Source: CAWJFP01 sp963842155
GTDB lineage: Bacteria > Pseudomonadota > Alphaproteobacteria > JACZXZ01
Assembly (NCBI GenBank): GCA_963842155.1
Contig: CAWJFP010000013.1
Location: 100,900-164,899, forward strand
Length of the DNA: 64,000 nucleotides
Direction: 5' to 3'
Below, piece after piece: positions 57,895 to 64,000 of this stretch. The translations under genes were made by a program, and so were the position numbers. The notes under the pieces were generated by a model, which made no database searches, had not been told where the DNA came from, and worked only from the letters and a program-made list of their open reading frames with translations. Each line of letters opens with the position of its first letter. Positions within the stretch are counted from its first letter, which is position 1.

Positions 57895-59163
57895 ATGCTG
57901 CGCAGGACGCGCCGGGAATTCGGCCTGCTTGCCGGCGCGGCGTGGCTCGCGACCGCGCTTCCCCTGCGCCCGGCACGCGGCGGGGCAAAGCCGCGTGTTC
58001 TGGTCGTCGGCGGCGGCGCCGGCGGCGCCTCGGTCGCCAGATATCTGGCGCTCGGCGGCGGAATCGACGTGAGCTTGATCGAGCCCCAGCCGCTTTACGT
58101 CACCTGCTTCCTGAGCAGTCTCTATCTGGCGGGGCTGCGATCGCTCTCATCGCTCACGCAAAACTACGACGCGCTTGCGGGGCGGCATGGCGTCACGGTG
58201 ATTTACGAATCCGCCGAGGCGATCGATGCCGAGCGCAAGTCGGTGCGGCTCAAGGGCGGCAAGCGCCTACCCTACGACCGCCTCGTGATCGCTCCCGGCA
58301 TAGCGTTGAATTTCGCAGCCATCCTCGGCTATGACGAGGCGGCCGCCGAGACGATGCCCCACGCTTGGAGGGCCGGGCCGCAGACCTCGCTGCTTCGGCG
58401 GCAACTGGAGAGCATGGAGGATGGCGGGCTTTTCCTCCTCGCGGCGCCGCCGAACCCCTCGCGCTGCCCGCCCGCGCCCTACGAGCGCGCCTCCCTCGTC
58501 GCCTTCTATTTCAAGCGCTTCAAGCCGCGCTGCAAGATCCTGATCCTCGATGCCAAGGACAACTTCGTCGAGCAAGATCTGTTCCAGGACGGCTGGCGGC
58601 GGCACTATCCGGGAATGATCGAATGGCTGCCGGCGCAATTCACCGACGGCGTCAAAGCCGTCGACGCGAAGAACCGTTCGGTCATCACAGGCGGCGACAG
58701 CTTCAAGCCCGCCGTCGCCAACATCATCCCGCCGCAGACCGCCGGTCGCCTCGCGCTCGAGGCGGGGCTCACCGATGGCTCGGGCTGGTGTCCGGTCGAT
58801 CCCGTAACCTTCGAGTCAACACGGCAGCCCGGCATTCATCTCGTCGGGGATGCGATCAACGCGGGCGAGATGCCGAAATCCGCCTTCGCCGCCAACAGCC
58901 AGGCCAAGGCCTGCGCGCTTGCCATCGCCCGAACTTTCAGCGGAGCGTCCTATGCCGCGCCGCCTCTGGCCAGCAGCTGCTTCACCTTTATCGCGCCCGA
59001 CGACGCGGTGCGGAACGCCGGCAGCTACAAAGCGGTGGCGGGGAGGATCGAGACGGTCGAGAGCTCGACGAGCAAGCTCGAGGACGGCGCCGAGGAGCGC
59101 GCCCAGGCCGCCCGCGATGCGGCGGCGTGGTACGATGGATTGATCCGAGACATATTCGGCTAG
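57895..59163 (+). CDS. fccB: Flavocytochrome c sulfide dehydrogenase-type flavoprotein (FccB/SoxF)
   Basis: 422 residues with a twin-arginine signal (RRTRREFGLLAGAAW). FAD-binding N-terminus VLVVGGGAGGASVARYLAL and the second dinucleotide-like region CKILILDAKDNF, then GIHLVGDAINAG. Cysteines at YVTCFLSS, SRCPPAPYE and ASSCFTF could include the redox-active disulfide. The cytochrome partner FccA is not adjacent, so electrons may go to a free cytochrome. Third gene after soxYZ; oxidises sulfide or a SoxY-bound sulfur. Confidence 0.9.
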   Translation: MLRRTRREFGLLAGAAWLATALPLRPARGGAKPRVLVVGGGAGGASVARYLALGGGIDVSLIEPQPLYVTCFLSSLYLAGLRSLSSLTQNYDALAGRHGVTVIYESAEAIDAERKSVRLKGGKRLPYDRLVIAPGIALNFAAILGYDEAAAETMPHAWRAGPQTSLLRRQLESMEDGGLFLLAAPPNPSRCPPAPYERASLVAFYFKRFKPRCKILILDAKDNFVEQDLFQDGWRRHYPGMIEWLPAQFTDGVKAVDAKNRSVITGGDSFKPAVANIIPPQTAGRLALEAGLTDGSGWCPVDPVTFESTRQPGIHLVGDAINAGEMPKSAFAANSQAKACALAIARTFSGASYAAPPLASSCFTFIAPDDAVRNAGSYKAVAGRIETVESSTSKLEDGAEERAQAARDAAAWYDGLIRDIFG

Positions 59164-59174
59164 GGCCGCCGGCA

Positions 59175-59202
59175 TAGAGCGTTTTCACGTCAAGTGGAAA
59201 CG
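59175..59202. repeat. Short palindromic intergenic element
   Basis: GAGCGTTTTCAC, GTCA, AGTGGAAACGC is an imperfect hairpin of the AGAGCGTTTTC type seen widely in alphaproteobacterial intergenic DNA. It lies between fccB and the convergent copper ATPase gene, just before repeat copy B. Confidence 0.5.
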
Positions 59203-59209
59203 CGACACG

Positions 59210-59280
59210 CCCGTGCGTCGCTCAAGCGGCCGGAGACAAGTGAAATAGAGCGACGCCGCGTGCGGCTATCGCTCTACGCG
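59210..59280. repeat. Dispersed palindromic repeat, copy B
   Basis: Matches 13005-13075: AGCGGCCGGAGACAAGT then TAGAGCGACGCCGCGTG/CGGCTATCGCTCTA. As in copy A, the stop codon of the minus-strand gene (here TAG at 59274-59276) lies at the same point of the right arm. Confidence 0.65.
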
Positions 59281-61481
59281 TCGAGGATCGCTTGGCGCGC
59301 CGCGGGAATGGCGGCGATCTGGCGGCTGGATGGGGCTTCCTCGCGCAGAACGCCCTCCTCGATCGCCGGGAGCCGCGCGAGAGCGAGAGCGGAGGGCGTA
59401 GGGCCGGGCAGGCGCTCCAGCCTGAGCGAGTTCATCACCACGAGAAGGCTCGAGCCCGCCATGATCCCCGCCGCGAGGATCGGCTGCAACAGGCCGCAGG
59501 CGGCGAGGGTCAAGGCGATGAGATTGTAGCCGAAGGCCCAGGCCAGGTTCGTGCGGATAGTCGTGCGCACCGCCCGCGCCATGCCGAGAATCGAAGGCAG
59601 CAGCCACAAGCCTTCCGCCGGCAGCACGAGCTCCGCGGTTTCGCGCGCGAGATCGGTAGCGGAGCCGACGGCAATGCCGACATCCGCGCCGGCCAGCACC
59701 GGACCGTCATTGAGGCCGTCGCCGACCATCGCCACCATCCCATGGGAGCGGCGCCGGCCGTCAAGGCTGGCGCGCTTCGCCTCCGGCGACAGCGTCGCCT
59801 CGACATCGTCGATCCCGACCGCAAACGCGACGCGGCGTGCCGCCTCGGGGAGATCGCCCGTCAGAAGCGCCACATCAATTCCCATGCGGCGAACCGCCGC
59901 GATGACCGACCGCGCCTCGGCGAGCGGCGTATCGTCGAGCGCGAGCACGGCGTAGACTCGCGCGCCCCAGCCGACATGAACGACCGAATGGCCGCTCGCC
60001 TCGAACGACCGCGCGCGCTCGTCCAAGACCGGCGAAAGCGGCCAGTCCAGCTCGCGCATCAGCTTGGCCGTCCCGGCCGCGACGACCTGCCCTCGGCTCC
60101 GGCCGCGCAAACCCCGACCGGGCAGGACATGGACGTCCTGGATCGCGGCCGGTTGCAGCCCGCGCGCCGCGCACGCCGCCACGATCGCGCGCGCGAGTCC
60201 ATGCTCGGAATGAAGCTCCAGTCCGGCAGCCCGTGCCAGCACCTCATCGGTCGAGGCGCCGTCGCTCTCGATCGCGACGAGGCGCGCACGGCCCGAGGTG
60301 AGCGTGCCGGTCTTGTCGAAGGCGAGCAGGCCAATGCCGGCAAGGGCCTCGAGCGCGCCGGGGCTGCGCAGGATGCAGCCATGCCGCGCCAGCCCGCCGA
60401 CACCGAGCGAGGTGGCAAGCGGGGCGGCGAGGCCGACAGCGCAGGGGCAGGCCACGACAAGCACCGCAAGGCCCGCGAGCAGCGCCTGATCGAAGGACCC
60501 ATGCTGCGCCCAATAGAGCACGGTCCCTCCTGCGAGGACTAGCACGACCGGGACGAAGGCCGCAGCCACATGATCGGCGATGCGCTGGGTCGGGCTGCGG
60601 CGCAGCAGCGCCTCGCGCACGGAGCGGCAAATTTGCGCCCAGCGGGTCTCGCTGCCGGCGCCGCTGCTGCGGACGATGAGCGTGCCATCGAGGTTGATGC
60701 TGCCGGCTATTACCGCGGCCCCCGGGCCCTTCGCCACCTGCCGGCTCTCGCCGGTCATCACCGCCTCGTCGACATGCGATTCTCCCACGACGACGATACC
60801 GTCGACGGCGATTTGCTCGCTCGGCTTGGCGCGCACCAGCATTCCGGCGGTGACCTCCCGCACCGGCCGGCGCCGCTCCGAGCCCCCTTCGAGCACCATC
60901 GCCCACTCGCTCTCCGCCGCGAGAAGCGGGCTTAAGTCGCGCGCCGCGCGGGCGCGGCCGACCGCATCGAGATAGCGGCCCAAGGTGAAGAACATCAGCA
61001 CCATGGCGGCGGTATCGAAATAGATATGCGTGCCGTGCTGGAGCACGCCGAGAACGGAATAGCCATAGGCGGCGCCGACGCCGAGCGCGATGAGGGCAGC
61101 AGGGTTCGGCCGCCCCTGCAGGAGACCCTGCCAGGCCTCGCGGAAGAACGGTCCGCCAAGGATGACCAGCACCGGAGTTGCCAGAAGCCATAGCAGCAGA
61201 TCGATGCCGGGAACGATGCGCGCATCCGCGCCGGTAAGCGCGTCGGTATAAAAAAGGAGGCTGAACAGCATGATGTTCATCGAGAGGAAGCCCCCGATGC
61301 CCAGGCGGATCAGCAGCCATGCGGCCTCGGATTCCTCGCCGCTGCCGGCCTTCACCTGGAAGGCGATGCAGCAGCCATAGCAGCAGAAGGCGCGGGCCTC
61401 GCCGTTGAGAACGCGCCGCATCGGGCGCCGGCCGAGCGGCAGCAGACAATGGCTGCAAAGCGCCTCGGCCGAGGCCGTCAT
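59274..61481 (-). CDS. ccoI: Copper-translocating P-type ATPase (CcoI/CtpA-like)
   Basis: 735 residues from ATG 61481; the open frame upstream lies in the SafE gene. An N-terminal metal-binding region CSHCLLPLG and FCCYGCCIAF is followed by about eight membrane helices. TGES (VMTGESRQVAKG), the ion-binding CPC (VACPCAVGLAAPLA), phosphorylation DKTGTLT, HSEHGLARAIV and GDGLNDGPVLAGADVGIAVG are all present. In this position, with SafE and cbb3 genes, it most likely delivers copper for oxidase assembly. Its ATG overlaps the safE stop, and its own stop lies in a palindromic repeat. Confidence 0.92.
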   Translation of the reverse strand: MTASAEALCSHCLLPLGRRPMRRVLNGEARAFCCYGCCIAFQVKAGSGEESEAAWLLIRLGIGGFLSMNIMLFSLLFYTDALTGADARIVPGIDLLLWLLATPVLVILGGPFFREAWQGLLQGRPNPAALIALGVGAAYGYSVLGVLQHGTHIYFDTAAMVLMFFTLGRYLDAVGRARAARDLSPLLAAESEWAMVLEGGSERRRPVREVTAGMLVRAKPSEQIAVDGIVVVGESHVDEAVMTGESRQVAKGPGAAVIAGSINLDGTLIVRSSGAGSETRWAQICRSVREALLRRSPTQRIADHVAAAFVPVVLVLAGGTVLYWAQHGSFDQALLAGLAVLVVACPCAVGLAAPLATSLGVGGLARHGCILRSPGALEALAGIGLLAFDKTGTLTSGRARLVAIESDGASTDEVLARAAGLELHSEHGLARAIVAACAARGLQPAAIQDVHVLPGRGLRGRSRGQVVAAGTAKLMRELDWPLSPVLDERARSFEASGHSVVHVGWGARVYAVLALDDTPLAEARSVIAAVRRMGIDVALLTGDLPEAARRVAFAVGIDDVEATLSPEAKRASLDGRRRSHGMVAMVGDGLNDGPVLAGADVGIAVGSATDLARETAELVLPAEGLWLLPSILGMARAVRTTIRTNLAWAFGYNLIALTLAACGLLQPILAAGIMAGSSLLVVMNSLRLERLPGPTPSALALARLPAIEEGVLREEAPSSRQIAAIPAARQAILDA

Positions 61482-62203
61482 AGGAAATGGGCTCCGTGCA
61501 GCCCGGCCTCCATATGCATCACGTCGGGCAGGATGCCGCGACCGAGCGTGATGAGGCCGAGCACGAGAATGAAGCCCCCGGCGACCCAGACGCCGCGCCG
61601 CCGCGCCACCGGGCCGACAAGCCTGCCGATGCCCCCCATCATCAGCATCGCGGGGAAGGTGCCGGCGCCGAAGGCGGCCATGGTCAAGGCACCCGGCAGC
61701 GCGCCCGCGCTGCTCGCGGCCTGGGCGACGAAGGCATAGACCAGGGGACAAGGCAGGAAGCCGTTGAAGACGCCGAAGGCGAGGGGTGCGGCGCGCGAAT
61801 GCGTCGTCAGCAGGCTGCGGAGCGAGCCCGCAAGGGTGCCGCCGCCGAAGCCGAGGGCGGCGCGGTGGAGCCCTTGCAGCAGGCCGAAAAATTGCAATGC
61901 CATGGCAATCATGAGGAGGCCGGCGACGGCCGCCAACAGGCGCTGGGCGGCATCGAGGGAGCCGCCCATGAGCGGCACGGCCAAGCCGCGTGGGGTGCAG
62001 AGCACCTGGCCGAGCGCGCCCGCAAGCACGCCGAGGAAGCAGTAGGTCGTCAGCCGGCCGCTATTGTAGAGGAGATGGCGTGCGACGGTCGCCACGCGAC
62101 CCTGCGGGTCGCGGCCGAGCGCGCAGGCGAAGCCCCCGCACATTCCCATGCAGTGGAAGCTGCCCGCGAAGCCGGCGGCGAAAAGCAGCAGATAGTAGGT
62201 CAT
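61478..62203 (-). CDS. Sulfite exporter TauE/SafE-like (UreH-type) membrane protein
   Basis: 241 residues with six membrane helices and the signature GSFHCMGMCGGFACALG near the N-terminus. Members of this group are usually found next to copper ATPases of cbb3 oxidase assembly. It precedes the P-type ATPase with an ATGA overlap. A role in copper or heme delivery to the oxidase is inferred. Confidence 0.87.
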   Translation of the reverse strand: MTYYLLLFAAGFAGSFHCMGMCGGFACALGRDPQGRVATVARHLLYNSGRLTTYCFLGVLAGALGQVLCTPRGLAVPLMGGSLDAAQRLLAAVAGLLMIAMALQFFGLLQGLHRAALGFGGGTLAGSLRSLLTTHSRAAPLAFGVFNGFLPCPLVYAFVAQAASSAGALPGALTMAAFGAGTFPAMLMMGGIGRLVGPVARRRGVWVAGGFILVLGLITLGRGILPDVMHMEAGLHGAHFL

Positions 62204-62262
62204 CGCGGTCGCCCTGCCGGGTCGCCCAAGTCCTCCGCCCGCGCGGCGCCGCTAGGCCGTGC

Positions 62263-62394
62263 CTATTTCTTCCAGTGGAGGTAGGCGACCCAAATGAAAA
62301 AGCCGATGGTGAAAGCCCCGAAGCTGAAGAAAGCGATGAGCTGCGAAGGGGTGGCATTCGCCAGCGAGAACATCGCGTATGCGGGATAGCTCAT
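62263..62394 (-). CDS. 43-residue membrane protein of the oxidase cluster
   Basis: ORF reading MSYPAYAMFSLANATPSQLI, then a hydrophobic helix AFFSFGAFTIGFFIWVAYLH and a basic end. A single membrane span. It lies between SafE and another small ORF on the same strand, and was found by reading short frames directly. Probably a small oxidase subunit or assembly factor, by context only. Confidence 0.55.
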   Translation of the reverse strand: MSYPAYAMFSLANATPSQLIAFFSFGAFTIGFFIWVAYLHWKK

Positions 62395-62410
62395 GGCGAC
62401 CGCCTCCTCC

Positions 62411-62509
62411 TCAACCGAAATGGGTGCGGAGCACGTTCATCGTCAGCTCGGAGAACAGAAACAGCAAATTCAGGGCCGCGACGGCAAGAACGATCTTGGC
62501 GGCTAGCAT
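62411..62509 (-). CDS. 32-residue membrane peptide of the oxidase cluster
   Basis: ORF MLAAKIVLAVAALNLLFLFS, then ELTMNVLRTHFG and a stop. One hydrophobic helix. A GGGAGGGCGAAG site precedes the ATG. Resembles in style the tiny accessory subunits of terminal oxidases; not identified further. Confidence 0.55.
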   Translation of the reverse strand: MLAAKIVLAVAALNLLFLFSELTMNVLRTHFG

Positions 62510-62563
62510 CTCTTCGCCCTCCCTTGCGCAATCTCATGCCTGCCCGTCGAGGACAAGCATCTT

Positions 62564-62767
62564 CTAGCGAATTTGCTCCGGTCCGATCCCACCCCAATAG
62601 ACAACCAGATAGTAGAGCGCCCAGAGGAACAACACCAGATACACGGCCAGCAGCCAGGCCGGAATGTAGCCGTGCCGCGCCTGGATGTAGCCGCCGGCAT
62701 AATCCTCCAACTCATGATCCGCACCCTCACTTGCGTGATGGTGCGGGCCGTTCTCTCGCTCCGTCAT
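62564..62767 (-). CDS. Small membrane protein of the oxidase cluster (CcoQ-like position)
   Basis: 67 residues. A histidine-rich acidic N-terminus (GPHHHASEGADHELEDYAGG) and one membrane helix (PAWLLAVYLVLFLWALYYLVVYW). It overlaps the end of the upstream CcoS-like gene by 41 nt. Possibly an accessory subunit. Not recognised at family level. Confidence 0.6.
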   Translation of the reverse strand: MTERENGPHHHASEGADHELEDYAGGYIQARHGYIPAWLLAVYLVLFLWALYYLVVYWGGIGPEQIR

Positions 62768-62912
62768 CGCCTACCTCCGCGCGATAGAAATTGATGGCTG
62801 CGTCGTCGACATTGGTGAACGCCCCCGACAGCACGCCCCAGATGAAGACGCAGAGCGCGCCCATGCTCATCATGAAGGCGATCACGTAGGGTCCCATGAC
62901 CTCGAAATCCAT
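62727..62912 (-). CDS. ccoS: Small CcoS-like cbb3 oxidase assembly protein
   Basis: 61 residues with one membrane helix (MGPYVIAFMMSMGALCVFIWG) followed by VLSGAFTNVDDAAINFYRAE, which resembles the SGQFDDLDxPAxRIL motif of CcoS. CcoS helps insert cofactors in cbb3 oxidases. It lies 2 nt after the multiheme cytochrome gene. The motif is imperfect, so the assignment is moderate. Confidence 0.65.
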   Translation of the reverse strand: MDFEVMGPYVIAFMMSMGALCVFIWGVLSGAFTNVDDAAINFYRAEVGDDGARERPAPSRK

Positions 62913-62914
62913 GG

Positions 62915-64000
62915 TCAGTCTCCTCGTGCCGGATTGGAATCGCGCACCTCGGACAGCTGCCCGCTCGCACGCAGGTTGCCGCTCGGCGCCTGCACGTTCT
63001 GCAGGAGTGGCTCGGTGGGCACATAGGCATGCGCCGAGGTCGCGGCCTCGAGCTCGGGATCGTCGAGCATTAAGCGATCGCCGTCGGACACCTTGAGCGG
63101 CTGCCCGGTGAGCGGGTCCTTAAACGCCGAGAGGGAGAGGACGTAATAGGCGAGCGCCCAGCGATCGGCGTCGGGGAAGGAATCCTTGAAGGTGGGCATC
63201 GGCGTGCCGCTCAGCCCCGTGCTAATCGTCCGGAAAATGTCCTCGACGGCCGGCCCCGACTTGAATTGGCCGCTGGTGAGGTTGGCCGGATGGATGGGGA
63301 AGCCGAAATCGTCCTTGAGCCCGGCTGCCTTCTGGCCGTCGCCCTTGCCGTCCTGGCCGTGGCACTCCCAGCATTTGGCCTGCGTCCAGATCTCCTTGCC
63401 GTGGCTGATGATTTCGGTCGACGGCGCCGGCGGCTTGGCGATGAACAAAGGCGCGCTGGGCGGCTCCTCGACAAAATAGGCGTAGGGCTTCTTCGGATCC
63501 GAATGATCCACCGCAAGAACATATTTGATGTACTGGACGACGGCGAGGCGGTCGTTGAGCGGCAGATCGTACCAAGGCGGCATGGCGGTACCGCGCACGC
63601 CGCGGGTGATCGTCCGCAGCAAGTCGCCGTCGGTCGGCACCGGCTCCTTTGTCAGCCGGAACTTGAAGACGCCCAAAGTGAAATTGCGCGGGCGCTGGTT
63701 GTACATGAAGGTCGCGGCGGTGCCGTTGCCGTCGCCTTTCTCGCCATGGCAGCCGACGCAGCGGCGATCATAGACCTCCTTGCCATAGGCGATCCATTCG
63801 TCGGAGCGCGGCAGCAACGCGCCGCCCACCTCGAGCTCCTGGGGCTCGAACAGATCGCGCCACTTGCCGCGATCCATCCCGAGCTTCTGCACATAGGCGA
63901 TGAGCGCATGCAGGTCCTGCGTCTCGGCGGCGAGCTGGACGGTGGCGCCGTCATATTCGTGGTTCGGCGTCCAGATCACGGGGAATTTGCCCTGCGCCGC
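62915..64000 (-). CDS. cbb3-type oxidase cytochrome c subunit, CcoO-CcoP-like fusion (5' partial)
   Basis: Open at the window edge; in-frame codons beyond the first internal start continue to base 64000 (AAQGKFPVIWTPNHEYDG). The start of the visible part looks like the end of CcoO (DLHALIAYVQKLG). It continues into two cytochrome c domains with heme motifs CVGCH (in RRCVGCHGEKGDGNG) and CWECH (AKCWECHGQDGKGDG), with axial Met in GTAMPPWY and GTPMPTF. This suggests a single chain combining CcoO and CcoP functions, with the CcoN part outside the window. Confidence 0.8.
   Translation of the reverse strand, partial: AAQGKFPVIWTPNHEYDGATVQLAAETQDLHALIAYVQKLGMDRGKWRDLFEPQELEVGGALLPRSDEWIAYGKEVYDRRCVGCHGEKGDGNGTAATFMYNQRPRNFTLGVFKFRLTKEPVPTDGDLLRTITRGVRGTAMPPWYDLPLNDRLAVVQYIKYVLAVDHSDPKKPYAYFVEEPPSAPLFIAKPPAPSTEIISHGKEIWTQAKCWECHGQDGKGDGQKAAGLKDDFGFPIHPANLTSGQFKSGPAVEDIFRTISTGLSGTPMPTFKDSFPDADRWALAYYVLSLSAFKDPLTGQPLKVSDGDRLMLDDPELEAATSAHAYVPTEPLLQNVQAPSGNLRASGQLSEVRDSNPARGD

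Noticed and set aside
59164..59273. Gene between fccB and the copper ATPase
   Set aside because: Only palindromic elements are present.

Overview
The window is GC-rich (about two thirds G+C by eye) bacterial chromosome, most likely from an alphaproteobacterium, perhaps Rhodospirillales- or Rhizobiales-like. This rests on PhaR with a class III-like PhaE/PhaC pair, the malyl-CoA lyase and mesaconyl-CoA hydratase pair of the ethylmalonyl-CoA pathway, an atpHAGDC operon, MetW, and palindromic intergenic repeats. Almost all of it is coding. There is one tRNA, one probable insertion-sequence remnant and no CRISPR array.

Layout: 1-2.9 kb holds metW (5' end outside the window), a methyltransferase, gloB and a GST. 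3.0-6.6 kb is an ECF sigma factor locus: a small membrane protein, a Tat-exported metallophosphoesterase, a cupredoxin, the sigma factor and its anti-sigma. Three copies of one promoter pattern (GGGAATAAA, 15 nt, GT) precede three of these units, and a decayed fragment of the sigma gene lies between the two divergent ones. 7.3-13 kb carries the polyhydroxybutyrate genes phaB, phaA, phaC, phaE and phaR, interrupted by a FAH-family gene. 13-16 kb holds a PAS-GGDEF-EAL protein and ribF. 16-24 kb is a surface-polysaccharide cluster (GNAT, LTA-synthase-like sulfatase, SDR, two KpsS/KpsC-type proteins, a glycosyltransferase and a divergent propeller-type transferase). 24.2-26.4 kb has a ferritin-like and a PhyH-like gene, each behind a copy of the same duplicated leader. 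26.4-31.3 kb is atpHAGDC. 31.5-41.3 kb has a GT2, a membrane protein, priA, a transaldolase-like aldolase, a DUF484 protein, xerC, an MFS carrier, malyl-CoA lyase and mesaconyl-CoA hydratase. 41.4-47.5 kb is a tight three-gene unit: exported TPR-CHAT protein, small exported protein, and CHASE2 adenylate cyclase. 47.6-56.2 kb is rpmI-rplT, pheST, a carbamoyltransferase, a thioesterase and lepA. 56.3-64 kb has tRNA-Ser(GGA), the insertion-sequence remnant, soxYZ-fccB, and the assembly and small-subunit genes of a cbb3-like oxidase ending in a multiheme cytochrome that runs off the window.

Together the genes suggest an aerobic, probably facultatively sulfur-oxidising organism that stores PHB. 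PhaA and PhaB make hydroxybutyryl-CoA, PhaC/E polymerise it and PhaR senses granules. The ethylmalonyl-CoA enzymes use the same C4 pool to assimilate acetyl-CoA. SoxYZ and the flavocytochrome-type flavoprotein would feed electrons from reduced sulfur to the respiratory chain.

Reliability caveat: at least six conserved genes (a glycosyltransferase, kpsS, a membrane protein, the CHAT gene, pheS and pheT) are each broken by exactly one extra base, and a seventh is suspected. Because pheS and pheT are essential and all events have the same sign, base-insertion errors in the assembly are the simplest explanation.
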